Made by a program: the position numbers and the translations under genes. A stretch of 42,453 bases of DNA from a virus: positions 1-42,453 of the IMG/VR virus record IMGVR_UViG_3300023174_000302; one strand, written 5' to 3'. Below, piece by piece: positions 26,472 to 34,941 of this stretch. The notes under the pieces are model-generated. The model ran no database searches. It worked only from the letters and a program-made list of their open reading frames with translations, and had not been told where the DNA came from. Each line of letters begins with the position of its first letter. Position 1 is the stretch's first letter.

Positions 26472-27080
26472 ATGAAGACATGCACAAGGTGTGGCACGAC
26501 GACAGACAAATTCGCGAAGAGAAGCGCTAATAAAGACGGACTTGCGTCAGTATGTAAAACTTGCACTAGCATATACAAGAAAATATACGCACAGAAAAAG
26601 ACTAGCGCTCCACAATTAAAGAGATGCACAAAGTGTAACATCATAAAGAAACAAGAAGAGTTCTACAAAAACAAATACAGTGTAGACACTCTGCACAGAT
26701 GGTGTAAGGAATGCGATAACCTTAGACTAGAAATATACAGAAATACACTACAGGGAAGAACTAGAATACACTCATCACGTAAAACTAACGGCAAGTACTC
26801 TGCTTCAAAAGCCAAAGCAAAGAGCAATGGTATCGAATGGAGCCTTAGCAAAGACGACTATACAATACTACTTTCCATGCCGTGCACATATTGTAGAAAC
26901 AAAATAAAACAAGACTTTGGATATGGCATAACAAGACTCGATAACGACAAAGGGTTCGAACCTGGTAATGTGATTACATGCTGTAAGACATGTAATAAGA
27001 TTAAAGCATCTGGACTAAGCTACCAAGAAATGACACTAATAGGAGAAACTATAAGCAGACTAAAATCTAATAGCCCTTAG
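26472..27080 (+). CDS. HNH homing-type endonuclease with N-terminal zinc ribbons
   Basis: 202 residues on the strand opposite to its neighbours. Two zinc-ribbon pairs occupy the N-terminus (CTRC...CKTC, residues 4-31; CTKC...CKEC, 52-81). The C-terminal half holds an HNH-type fold: CTYC at 138-141, then GITRLDNDKGF and NVITCCKTCNKIK (to about 178), matching phage HNH enzymes whose histidine/asparagine core is partly replaced by R-x-D/N-V. Its 3' end overlaps the 3' end of the converging 1134-residue gene by 14 bp. The codons look more A/T-rich than the flanks, consistent with a mobile free-standing endonuclease gene. Confidence 0.85.
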   Translation: MKTCTRCGTTTDKFAKRSANKDGLASVCKTCTSIYKKIYAQKKTSAPQLKRCTKCNIIKKQEEFYKNKYSVDTLHRWCKECDNLRLEIYRNTLQGRTRIHSSRKTNGKYSASKAKAKSNGIEWSLSKDDYTILLSMPCTYCRNKIKQDFGYGITRLDNDKGFEPGNVITCCKTCNKIKASGLSYQEMTLIGETISRLKSNSP

Positions 27081-30000
27081 TAGTCGTATCGAAGTCCGGA
27101 CCTGGATTTTGGTTACTACCATTATTGCCATTGTTTGTCATGACTGGCCCTCCAGCAGCTGTTGGTACAGTCTGTATACCACTGGTCGCTTCGTCCATGG
27201 TTATTGGGTTTTGTACTGGAGGCGTCCCTTGTGGCTGCGATTGCTGAACTTGATTCATACTCACAGCTGGTCCCAGTGGTTGCTGTGCCTGTGCTGGCTG
27301 CTGAGTCTGCTGCGAACTTGGGCTAGTTGCATCTGGTACAACATCGATACCAGGCGAACCGAGATCTACAACTCCCTGTTCTGTTCCTTCGCCTACTGTA
27401 GCTTTGTTTCCATCTATTTTAGTTATCTTTTGTGGTCGACCACCATTTACCAACACATACTCGCCAACGTTTGCAGCTTGCTTTTTCTGGCTGGGCTGAC
27501 TCTTTGAATGCTCTACTTTGCTGCTTGCTAGGCTAACAGATTCTATCACATTTACAGACCTACCTCTATCATCGAAGGCCGGACGTAAAATATACATGTC
27601 AACATTATTTGTAGACTTGCCAACTACCATTCCCTCAAAAGTCTTGGTGACGGGCTTGGCGTTTTTGATGGCATCAGTCTTCTTCATAAAGTCAACACAG
27701 TCTCTTTTGTTTGCTTCTGGCTCCTTGCTATTAAATACTACGTACTCACCATTGCCGTCCTTAAACACACCGCCATCTGGCATTAAAACAACATAAACGC
27801 CAACATTGTTTTGACTGTACTGGTCGACTAGCGACCCATCCTCAGATACACCCATTATTTTAGGCTTACGCTCCTGCGTTACCGCCAAGAAATCGCCACC
27901 ACTTACCGGCACCGTTGGTATGCTCCCATACTTACCGCGTTCATGGACCTTTACATTGCGTATCTCTTCACCGCGCTTGGCTGGGATAAACTTATCAAGA
28001 GCATCACTAGTTGATAAATAGTTACCCATCGCCTTCGCATATTCATCTACAAGTTTTTTATTTCTGAAATAAAACACGTCATCGCGCGGTGGGTTCACTG
28101 GTCTTGCATCACCATTCAGTATGTCTGGCAACCAACGCGGAAGCGCAGTTGCAGAAGTGCCACTTGCATTAACTAATTTAGACCTTAAGGACTCAAGCTC
28201 CTTAAGTTTAGCATTAACTGTGCTATCATTTCTAGCGTTTAACTTAGACGTCGACACAAATGCATCATAATTTGAATATGCATTTAGCATTGAGTCATTC
28301 GTAAATTCCGTGTATATGTTTATGTCGCCAGACACGTCGCTTTCCTGGACAATATTATTAGGAGCTGACGACTTTACTACATCATTCATCTTTATGGTGT
28401 CTACTTCAGCATCATCCTTCAGTTGCTTATCATCATCCTTTGTTCCGTGCGTTAGTCCAAGCATGCTCAATACATCATCATGCACGCTGGCGTTATCATC
28501 ATCATCGGAGCTACCAGGATTAATAACATCACTTGCTGGTTCTTGCTCTGATGCGCCACGCTCCGCAGCCGTACTCCGGATATAAGTTATAATCGCTGCT
28601 AATGACGGCGGATTCTCAATCGAGTACAGATCACCATACTCACTGGCCAAATCTTTCCTTGCACTTGAGTCCCAAAATTGGTCAATTAATGACTGACATA
28701 CTTCATTTCCAAGCTCTGGCTGACTTGGCTCCAGAGAATTTAAATCAGCCACTGCTTGCGCTAGTGTCATCATATACATCATCTGCGTCTGAAATTTTCC
28801 AGATGATATTGGTAAAATATGCTCAAACCCCCAACTTATTTTACCAACTTTATTATCGTCATATATGCCAACAAATTCAGCAATCTTGTTCTGCAGGTGT
28901 GAAGATATCTTTTCTACGTCGCCCTTCTTCTTCTTTGAGCCATCTTGATACCTACCAGTTAGATTAACATCAACGCCAGTAAGTACATCAGCGAGCCCAG
29001 AATAGTCATCAGACTCTACAATGCTTTCAAGTCTCTCAGCTGACTGCATCATCGTTGCGAGGTCTGGTATTGCATGCCGCGCTGAGTCATCGTCTTCAGT
29101 AAACGGATTCTGACTTATGGTCGTGTCTAGCTCTGCGCTACCCGAACCAGAACCAACATTAAATACCGCATCGCTTGAATTGTATATGTTACGTATTTTC
29201 TTAGCATATTCCAAATACTGCGGATCTTTTGTCCCGCTGCCCTTCTCATTAAAATACGCACCAGCACCCGAGAAGATTCTAAACAGTGATGTACCAGGTG
29301 CATATTCACCCCTGTCCATCCTGTTCTTCTTTTTGCTACTTAAACTATCTATAAGCTTCACCAGCCTATCTATCTCTTTCAAATTAGAGATGCCGAACTT
29401 TATCTCATCAACGGATCTCGGCATGAAAGTGCTTGTCTCAAATCCCCAGGGATGTACCTTAAGTTTCTCCTTAAGCTCCTCAATTAGCTTGTTAACACTT
29501 TCTTGTCGCTCAAGTGTCTCCTTCTTTGATTCTTCTCTTTTGTCAATTGGGCTATGGTCTACTAACTTTAGCGGGCGTCCGCCTCTCCTCTCGTATTCGT
29601 CTTTGTACTGCTCATAAAGAAGTGTGCCAAGATTAGTACGATCGCCTATCTGAGTAAGACTATTTAGCTTTGGGACAAGGACACGTATTATGTCTTCCTT
29701 TAGCTGTCTCTGCGCCAACTGATCATCGGCATTCTCTTTCTCCTGTAATGGTGTCAAATGCCTGCCGCGAGCACGATCTTCGTCCGATAAAATATGCTTA
29801 GGCCTGTACTCGAACTTAAACACTTCTAATTTGCTTCTAAGCTTCTTCTCGTATTCTTCTACAAGGGTTTGCGTATCTCTACTTTTGTCTATTACCTGGC
29901 TCGGTGCTCTTTCGTGCTGCCCACGTTGAGTAGCCAACTCAGTTAACTGATCAACAGATAAGCCGGAAGGCAAATTGTCAATGTCCTTTAGCTTTACTTC

Positions 30001-30471
30001 TTTGTTTTTCGCAAGAGCATCAATTATCTCATTAATATTAGGTATTGCCTTTTCCCAACCTGGTTTTTTCTTGAAGCTCTCAGGTATTGTCCTAATTAGT
30101 TCGTCCTGTCTGCCAACGGCCACATTATAGTACTTATCGTGCAGCTCTTTCTTCTCTTTCTCCATCTCCTCGCGCACTCGCGCCTCAGCGGCATACTGTT
30201 CATTCCACTTGGCGTAATATTCATCACGCCTCTTCTGCTCTTCGTTATGCTTTGCCTCTTCGCGACTGTCTATATCCGCCATTTCTGCTTCAGTGCTGGT
30301 TTTTATACTAGCGATTACTTCATGCAGTGCAGCATCACCAATGGCCAACGCTCTCTGCGCAGACTCAGACCCATCAGATTTAAGTATGCTAAGTATTTCT
30401 TTGCACTTCTGAAGGTTAAGAACATCAAACCCAGCAGAATCTAAAGCTAATATTAATTGTTCTGGATCCAT
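27067..30471 (-). CDS. 1134-residue charged protein with coiled coil and Gln/Pro-rich tail, probable virion component
   Basis: The start is set at ATG 30471 (MDPEQLILALDSAGFDVLNL) because GGAGG lies 9 nt upstream; an upstream in-frame start would run into the previous gene. Residues ~60-130 form a highly charged helix (KHNEEQKRRDEYYAKWNEQY). A further helical region follows, then an acidic middle and, after residue ~950, small beta-like segments (TFEGMVVGKSTNNVDMYIL). The last ~110 residues are Gln/Pro/Asn-rich. The N-terminal motif resembles that of the adjacent upstream gene (ALGFNVTTLDKFKRL versus SAGFDVLNLQKCKEI). No family is recognised. Confidence 0.6.
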   Translation of the reverse strand: MDPEQLILALDSAGFDVLNLQKCKEILSILKSDGSESAQRALAIGDAALHEVIASIKTSTEAEMADIDSREEAKHNEEQKRRDEYYAKWNEQYAAEARVREEMEKEKKELHDKYYNVAVGRQDELIRTIPESFKKKPGWEKAIPNINEIIDALAKNKEVKLKDIDNLPSGLSVDQLTELATQRGQHERAPSQVIDKSRDTQTLVEEYEKKLRSKLEVFKFEYRPKHILSDEDRARGRHLTPLQEKENADDQLAQRQLKEDIIRVLVPKLNSLTQIGDRTNLGTLLYEQYKDEYERRGGRPLKLVDHSPIDKREESKKETLERQESVNKLIEELKEKLKVHPWGFETSTFMPRSVDEIKFGISNLKEIDRLVKLIDSLSSKKKNRMDRGEYAPGTSLFRIFSGAGAYFNEKGSGTKDPQYLEYAKKIRNIYNSSDAVFNVGSGSGSAELDTTISQNPFTEDDDSARHAIPDLATMMQSAERLESIVESDDYSGLADVLTGVDVNLTGRYQDGSKKKKGDVEKISSHLQNKIAEFVGIYDDNKVGKISWGFEHILPISSGKFQTQMMYMMTLAQAVADLNSLEPSQPELGNEVCQSLIDQFWDSSARKDLASEYGDLYSIENPPSLAAIITYIRSTAAERGASEQEPASDVINPGSSDDDDNASVHDDVLSMLGLTHGTKDDDKQLKDDAEVDTIKMNDVVKSSAPNNIVQESDVSGDINIYTEFTNDSMLNAYSNYDAFVSTSKLNARNDSTVNAKLKELESLRSKLVNASGTSATALPRWLPDILNGDARPVNPPRDDVFYFRNKKLVDEYAKAMGNYLSTSDALDKFIPAKRGEEIRNVKVHERGKYGSIPTVPVSGGDFLAVTQERKPKIMGVSEDGSLVDQYSQNNVGVYVVLMPDGGVFKDGNGEYVVFNSKEPEANKRDCVDFMKKTDAIKNAKPVTKTFEGMVVGKSTNNVDMYILRPAFDDRGRSVNVIESVSLASSKVEHSKSQPSQKKQAANVGEYVLVNGGRPQKITKIDGNKATVGEGTEQGVVDLGSPGIDVVPDATSPSSQQTQQPAQAQQPLGPAVSMNQVQQSQPQGTPPVQNPITMDEATSGIQTVPTAAGGPVMTNNGNNGSNQNPGPDFDTTTKGY

Positions 30472-30472
30472 A

Positions 30473-31189
30473 CTATGTCCTCCGCCTGGTGCGCACACTA
30501 ATTGAAGTAACGCCCATGCCAGAGAAAAATCTTCTAGCATATTCTTCAGCCCAATCTTCCATCTCACCACCAGGCTTGGTGTTTGCTACGTCTTCTGTCG
30601 TAAGCGTGTCAACACTAGGCATGTTTACAGGCCCACTATCAACAACAACTTGACTCATTGGGACGGCACTGCTGTCTGATGACGGAACAGCATCTGCTTC
30701 AGTACCTATTGCGTCTGGCATGGTCATTATAGCAGAATTTTGAATGCTCCAAGGATTTATATGCCTAACATAATCCTCTTTTGAGCTTATTTCTTGTTCT
30801 AACTTCTTAATCTCATCACGACTATTTGGGGAGTTACTCTTTAAGCTTTTTAGTCTATCGTACATATATCCAAGTTCATATTTTTCATTCATGAACTCAT
30901 AGCCCTGCGTCTGCTTGTCCTGAGACAAATTTTCCACCATATCTATGGTCACATTAAAGTCGCATATATTTTTACTACTAAATCCTGGCGGGTTGGTAAG
31001 TGCAATGTTATAGTACTTGAAGTATTCAGCACTCGGGTCTTTGCTGTCATATATCTCTAATAGATTCTCCCCATACCACCCATCAAAATCTATTATATAT
31101 CTAGATAGTCTTTTGAACTTATCCAATGTAGTTACATTAAAACCTAATGCAGACATCTGCTGTATAAGTTCAATTATGCCATTTGCCAT
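30473..31189 (-). CDS. 238-residue phage protein, unknown function, N-terminal paralogue of the next gene
   Basis: Begins MANGIIELIQQMSALGFNVT. Its first ~30 residues align with the first ~30 of the 1134-residue neighbour. A helical middle (EISSKEDYVRHINPW) follows, then an acidic Ser/Val-rich linker and a basic C-terminus (SVRTRRRT). The stop lies 1 nt before the next start, so the two are coupled. The function is not recognised. Confidence 0.6.
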   Translation of the reverse strand: MANGIIELIQQMSALGFNVTTLDKFKRLSRYIIDFDGWYGENLLEIYDSKDPSAEYFKYYNIALTNPPGFSSKNICDFNVTIDMVENLSQDKQTQGYEFMNEKYELGYMYDRLKSLKSNSPNSRDEIKKLEQEISSKEDYVRHINPWSIQNSAIMTMPDAIGTEADAVPSSDSSAVPMSQVVVDSGPVNMPSVDTLTTEDVANTKPGGEMEDWAEEYARRFFSGMGVTSISVRTRRRT

Positions 31190-31199
31190 CTTAGCACCA

Positions 31200-31421
31200 C
31201 TAATTTAGCAACCCAGACTGATCGCCGCTATCATCACTGCCGTCAACAATATGTATAACTATTCTGCCTTTATTCTCGGCTGCTAGTCTAAGAAGCTCTT
31301 GCAGCTTTTCGGACGTAAACCCTACAACGACGCCATCATCTACAACTATAGACGCGATCCCCTCCGTGTCGAGCATAGTGGTAAACATTTCTGCGGTTTC
31401 GTCGTCAAATTCTTCACTCAT
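31200..31421 (-). CDS. 73-residue acidic protein, unknown function
   Basis: Starts at ATG 31421 with GGGGA upstream, 9 nt after the stop of the previous gene. The protein is acidic, with a small alpha/beta core (EGIASIVVDDGVVVGFTSEK, then KGRIVIHIVDG) and a hydrophilic C-terminus. It lies in the compact unknown-gene run upstream of the large structural proteins. Confidence 0.6.
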   Translation of the reverse strand: MSEEFDDETAEMFTTMLDTEGIASIVVDDGVVVGFTSEKLQELLRLAAENKGRIVIHIVDGSDDSGDQSGLLN

Positions 31422-31430
31422 ATGTCCCCA

Positions 31431-31769
31431 CTAATTCTTTACAGTTGTCTTCTTAGTTGGAAGCGCGTAGCCCTGTAAATCGGCCTTCGCAGGCGTGTCT
31501 GAGTTATTGCGCGCAAGTTTATATACATTCTTACTTATCTCAAGTAATTCTTCCATCCGTGGTGCACTGTACTTCCACTGTGACCCACACATCATTGTAA
31601 GAATATACATAGACATTATCAAAGTGTCATAATCAGGAATATCTTCGTGCTCTGCGTTGTTAACATACTCACGCACGCCCTTAGACATATTGGTTACGAG
31701 CTTTGCAATCTTAGTCCAGTTCTTAGCATATATTTCAGCTGCAGACTTATTACTCACTAGCCACTCCAT
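31431..31769 (-). CDS. 112-residue helical protein, unknown function
   Basis: An ATG at 31769 (MEWLVSNKSAAEIYAKNWTK) is preferred over a TTG two codons earlier, though neither has a good Shine-Dalgarno site. A CATAAATACTG sequence lies just upstream and may be a promoter element with a very short leader. The protein is mostly helical with no recognised motif. It is divergent from the metallopeptidase gene, with a ~30 bp shared upstream region. Confidence 0.55.
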   Translation of the reverse strand: MEWLVSNKSAAEIYAKNWTKIAKLVTNMSKGVREYVNNAEHEDIPDYDTLIMSMYILTMMCGSQWKYSAPRMEELLEISKNVYKLARNNSDTPAKADLQGYALPTKKTTVKN

Positions 31770-31805
31770 CTGCAACAGTATTTATGATGCGCTTGGGGAG
31801 CTCAT

Positions 31806-32090
31806 ATGAAAATTCCACGTAAAGTAAAAATCCGTAAAGCTACATGGAAAGTATCAATTAATGAGGACATCGAGCGTAAGCATAATGCTGTTGGCTTGTG
31901 TAAATATAACGCAAAGGAAATAATCCTGTCGCCAAATCAGCCTAGAAATGAACTAGAAGAAACATTCATGCATGAGATACTACATGCATGCTGGCCAGAA
32001 GACGAATGCAGCCAGAAGCTTGAAGAGAAAATAATTAGAAAAATGTCACCAGTATTGTTTGAATTCTTCAAGAAAAATAAGATATTTTAG
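31806..32090 (+). CDS. SprT-like / HExxH zinc metallopeptidase-domain protein
   Basis: 94 residues, starting at an ATG with GGGGAG upstream. The HEILH motif at residues 56-60 (FMHEILHACWP) is the zinc-binding HExxH signature. The preceding segment (GLCKYNAKEIILSPN) and a C-terminal helix with KMSPVLFEFFKKNK match short phage SprT-like proteins. Such domains may cut protein-DNA crosslinks or act on virion or host proteins; the role here is unknown. It is an isolated plus-strand gene inside the minus-strand array, and its end overlaps the converging gene by 4 bp. Confidence 0.75.
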   Translation: MKIPRKVKIRKATWKVSINEDIERKHNAVGLCKYNAKEIILSPNQPRNELEETFMHEILHACWPEDECSQKLEEKIIRKMSPVLFEFFKKNKIF

Positions 32091-32308
32091 AATTCTGGTT
32101 CGGTCCTATCGATGTTCGTGTATGAAAATATCTTAAGTGCCTCAGACCTCTTAGCCTGGGCTCTGTCCCAGACAGGTAGCACATACTTACTGTTAAAATG
32201 GTTAGACCAAGACATGTATTTAACGTATTGGTTGGTTCTACCATCCTTCATTGCGATAAGTGAAATCTTATAAAATACCTGAGACAAGAATACGCCTACA
32301 AAGTACAT
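32087..32308 (-). CDS. 73-residue protein, unknown function
   Basis: Starts at ATG 32308 with GGAGG formed by the last codons of the previous gene. It opens with a short hydrophobic stretch (MYFVGVFLSQVFYKISLIAM), then an aromatic/basic region and an acidic end. The hydrophobic N-terminus could be a membrane anchor, but the small size makes this uncertain. It converges with the metallopeptidase gene and overlaps it by 4 bp. Confidence 0.5.
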   Translation of the reverse strand: MYFVGVFLSQVFYKISLIAMKDGRTNQYVKYMSWSNHFNSKYVLPVWDRAQAKRSEALKIFSYTNIDRTEPEF

Positions 32309-32309
32309 G

Positions 32310-32552
32310 CTATTTGCCTCCGAAAAGCATGTTTAGATACTCATCTAACTTTAAATCGGCATAGCCGCCAGACTTCTCGAATGACACAATAGCGTCGTAC
32401 ACATACTTAGGCACTAATAAACTGTTGCGCGAGCCACGCTTGCGCACAACAACCTTTTCAACATACGAGCGACGAACGGCATTACCGACTAGCACGAATT
32501 TATTGCGAACAATTATCCGCCAGTCTGGTGGTATCAGAATGCCATCGCGCAT
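32310..32552 (-). CDS. member of a paralogous small-protein family (C-terminal GGY-E-Y-L signature)
   Basis: 80 residues; the start overlaps the previous stop (TAATG) without its own Shine-Dalgarno site. The end reads YDAIVSFEKSGGYADLKLDE followed by YLNMLFGGK. This matches the C-terminal signature of the proteins at 37207-38826, though it is 5 kb away. The N-terminal part is basic and beta-like (IIVRNKFVLVGNAVRRSYVE). The function is unknown; the family is described in the findings. Confidence 0.65.
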   Translation of the reverse strand: MRDGILIPPDWRIIVRNKFVLVGNAVRRSYVEKVVVRKRGSRNSLLVPKYVYDAIVSFEKSGGYADLKLDEYLNMLFGGK

Positions 32553-33343
32553 TACGCAGGAAAGACGAAGGCCGGGTCTATGTCGCCAACCAATGTGCCA
32601 TTCACGTTTAGGACAACTGTACCATCCGACTGGACAGACGCAACACGGGCGTTAACTTTCATGCCATCGCTAAACATCACAACCTGGTCGCCTACATCAA
32701 TCTCATCAGCTGTATCAGCTAGGCGCTTGTGGTCACGATTGATTACCTGCATCTCATCTACTTTACGATGGGCGGTTGGGATGCCATCGTTCGAGACAAT
32801 GTCCCATACGCGATGAGCAACACGCGCATTCTTTTTCCTAGAGTCATACGAACGCTTTAAATACCCATACAACTGTTCAAGGTTATTATATAGCCCAACG
32901 ACTTCATCGTTGTCCTTGACGTGCTCCCACTGTGAAGATACATACCCTAGTAATTCTTCACATTGCGAAAGCTGGGACCATATGCTATCATATCCACCAG
33001 TCATTGACTTTGCATCATGGGAGTCCATTAGTCCATTAAAATTACTAAGGCACCATTTAGTATCGCGTACCGCAGAAGAAAGTCTACTGGCAACGTCGCG
33101 CACCTCTGCAGCGCTTAGCTCAGGACTGTCTTTCCCAACTCCGAAAAATGTATGATATTTGGCACCACTTGGGCCTTTCTCGTCAGCAACACTATGCTCA
33201 CCACTGGCCATGGCGTAGTCATCGTCCGCCTTGTCTTCCTGTGCCTTCTTAGCATATGCGGCCAAGCGCTTCCAATTAGCCTGCTCCATGTTGCCTGGGA
33301 GACCATTGCGACCAAAATCAAACTTAAAAAATGAGTGTGCCAT
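32552..33343 (-). CDS. 263-residue phage protein with a C-terminal beta-barrel-like domain
   Basis: Starts at ATG 33343 with CCAGGAA upstream, 3 nt after the preceding stop. The middle is helical with many Trp/Tyr/Leu residues (QCEELLGYVSSQWEHVKDND, then YLKRSYDSRKK). The last ~50 residues look like a small beta-barrel or SH3-like module (VGDQVVMFSDGMKVNARVAS, then VVLNVNGTLVG). No family is recognised. It is coupled to the small paralogue gene that follows. Confidence 0.55.
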   Translation of the reverse strand: MAHSFFKFDFGRNGLPGNMEQANWKRLAAYAKKAQEDKADDDYAMASGEHSVADEKGPSGAKYHTFFGVGKDSPELSAAEVRDVASRLSSAVRDTKWCLSNFNGLMDSHDAKSMTGGYDSIWSQLSQCEELLGYVSSQWEHVKDNDEVVGLYNNLEQLYGYLKRSYDSRKKNARVAHRVWDIVSNDGIPTAHRKVDEMQVINRDHKRLADTADEIDVGDQVVMFSDGMKVNARVASVQSDGTVVLNVNGTLVGDIDPAFVFPA

Positions 33344-33346
33344 TGT

Positions 33347-33769
33347 TTATTCCTGGTCCTCTAATTTACCATATACCTGTACATCGTCGTTAGCAGCTTC
33401 TGGCTGCATATTGTCGACATAGTCCATAACTACATCATGCAAATCGACCACAGGCTCCATGCTTCTAGCTATTTCAGTAAGCTTAGCGCGCATGCTATCG
33501 CTTAGATTTGGATCATCTGATGCGCTATTCATTCTATCTATTGTATCGGACAATTCGGCATCGCCAGAGGCTAGTTGTCTAGTTGTCTCATCGCTAAGTG
33601 TCTTACCGTTTTTGATGTCCGCAAGTGCCCTACTAAGCAGCTGTTCATAAGCGCGTATCTTATGACCAGCTGTAAACAGCCAGTCAACATTAACAAGATC
33701 GCCAGCATACTTTTGAATAAGTCGTCCGCTTAAGTTACGATTTACGCTAGCGTGTCTTTCGTGGAACAT
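33347..33769 (-). CDS. 140-residue helical phage protein, unknown function
   Basis: Starts at ATG 33769 with a GGGGGC site and two TATAAT-like boxes about 20-40 bases further upstream, so it may begin a transcription unit. The protein is largely alpha-helical and acidic (ALADIKNGKTLSDETTRQLA, then MEPVVDLHDVVMDYVDN). No motif is recognised. It is followed after 3 nt by the 263-residue gene. Confidence 0.55.
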   Translation of the reverse strand: MFHERHASVNRNLSGRLIQKYAGDLVNVDWLFTAGHKIRAYEQLLSRALADIKNGKTLSDETTRQLASGDAELSDTIDRMNSASDDPNLSDSMRAKLTEIARSMEPVVDLHDVVMDYVDNMQPEAANDDVQVYGKLEDQE

Positions 33770-33826
33770 GATGCCCCCATACTGGGTATTATACCATTAT
33801 TATAGCACCCGTACGCCTGGCAATTT
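33770..33826 (-). promoter_or_regulatory. candidate promoter with two TATAAT boxes
   Basis: On the minus strand the gap reads GCTATAATAATGGTATAAT, then ACCCAGTATGGGGGCATC before the start. It holds two overlapping-range TATAAT hexamers. No clear -35 at 17 bp spacing is seen (TTGCCA is 13 bp upstream of the first box). Similar TAATAA-type cores occur before the 26378 and 4909 genes. Confidence 0.45.
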
Positions 33827-34435
33827 CTAGCGAATAAAATTAATACTTTCAAGACTTAAGTCCTCGTTGCTAATCGCGTACACCAGTGGTATGGCAGCCT
33901 TGTCATATGCTTCAGCTACTGCTTGGGCTACATCCTCAATACTGTAATACATTCTTGACGGCTTGCCATAATCCATGTACGCATACCTCACCATGAACCC
34001 GTCCAGCATTTGTAGCAAGCATACATTATGAGCCTGAGGCACCCAGCCTTCGTTCCAGGATACGGTCATCATCTGCGCCGATAATACACCGGGCATGCGT
34101 AGTCGGGCCATGGACCTACGTACAGCTGCCACTAAGTAAATTGCGAACTCGTCACAGTCCCCGATATACGCACCTCGTGCATTCGCATTTATAAGCGCCT
34201 GGACCTTCTGCGGTGTAGACACGGCATGGAAAAATTCCCGCCACGAGTCCATTGTCCACTTCTGGCGCGATATTACCCTGGCAAGCTGCTCGAGTGTATC
34301 GTACGTCTGGATGGGCACATTTCTATACTGCCGCTCATACAGCCATCGGTATAGTCGCGACCATCCAACCTGGGCGCGCGACACGAGATACAAATATACG
34401 GCGAACTGGCAGACCCGGACCCAAAGATTGAGCAT
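33827..34435 (-). CDS. transglutaminase-like (cysteine protease fold) protein
   Basis: 202 residues from ATG 34435, with AAGGTG upstream. The motif GDCDEFAIYL (Cys94), a His in WVPQAHNVCLL (His136) and an Asp in YMDYGKP (Asp155) form the Cys-His-Asp order of the transglutaminase-like superfamily, whose phage members are thought to act as peptidases or structural enzymes. The N-terminus is hydrophobic (VCQFAVYLYLVSR) and may be a signal or anchor. It is the first gene of the minus-strand array; a palindrome just upstream may control it. Confidence 0.7.
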   Translation of the reverse strand: MLNLWVRVCQFAVYLYLVSRAQVGWSRLYRWLYERQYRNVPIQTYDTLEQLARVISRQKWTMDSWREFFHAVSTPQKVQALINANARGAYIGDCDEFAIYLVAAVRRSMARLRMPGVLSAQMMTVSWNEGWVPQAHNVCLLQMLDGFMVRYAYMDYGKPSRMYYSIEDVAQAVAEAYDKAAIPLVYAISNEDLSLESINFIR

Positions 34436-34446
34436 GTTGCGGCACC

Positions 34447-34465
34447 TTCAAATTACTTATTTGAA
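34447..34465. promoter_or_regulatory. operator-like inverted repeat before the transglutaminase-like gene
   Basis: TTCAAAT and ATTTGAA are perfect 7-bp arms around a 5-nt spacer, 12-30 bases upstream of the ATG at 34435. The spacing and A/T-rich arms suit a repressor or regulator binding site, or an mRNA leader hairpin. Confidence 0.5.
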
Positions 34466-34869
34466 ATCATGCTCACCATGCTTATCTTGGTGATTCTTCC
34501 GTGTTATTGCTGTTCCTATCTTTCGGTTTTTCTGGGTCGGGTTTTTGACCGCTGTTAAACCCCGTGTCTGCCAGACGACATGACCCAATCGGGTCTTGCA
34601 GCGCTACGCGCTGAGAAACAGAAAAACAACGGAAGTACTCACGTTTCAAACTCTGTTTCCTAGTATTGGCCGTACACTGGACGGTGTGAGTGGCGAGAAG
34701 GTCTGTAAGTACGTAATCCGCAGACGACGTACCGCAACCAAGCGGCTCCCCAGTACCCAACTACTAACTGCATTATCTGGTCAAATCGCGCATTTTTGAC
34801 TCAATATAGCGCTCGTCCTCACACTCGTGAATTAATCGTGCTAATTAGTTCATCCAGGAGACACTAGCG
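34466..34869. other. 404-bp region without a convincing gene, with several small hairpins
   Basis: This stretch separates the minus-strand array from the plus-strand lysis genes. It contains two adjacent short hairpins, GACCC-AATC-GGGTC (34582-34595) and CAGCGC-TAC-GCGCTG (34599-34613), and GGTC/GACC around a T-run (34535-34550). Small frames exist (a 27-codon ATG frame at about 34581 and a TTG-started 67-codon frame to 34799, Arg-rich), but neither has a clear ribosome site or known family. A structured RNA, origin or regulatory leader is possible. Confidence 0.5.
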
Positions 34870-34941
34870 ATGTGTGCTACTAAAACAATTTTAAATGAGA
34901 AAACTATTAGTACTAGTGTCCATAGTGTTTGGTTGCAGTGA
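34870..34941 (+). CDS. 23-residue leader-type ORF overlapping the lipoprotein start
   Basis: This ATG, unlike the lipoprotein start inside it, has a good upstream CAGGAG at ~9 nt. The frame encodes MCATKTILNEKTISTSVHSV plus three residues and stops inside the lipoprotein gene. The arrangement suggests translational coupling or a leader peptide controlling the lysis genes. It may also be only a ribosome landing site. Confidence 0.35.
   Translation: MCATKTILNEKTISTSVHSVWLQ

Noticed and set aside
34482-34799. Two overlapping small frames on opposite strands (92 and 67 codons)
   Set aside because: Neither has a convincing start or known family, and the stretch contains several small hairpins; left as a non-coding region.
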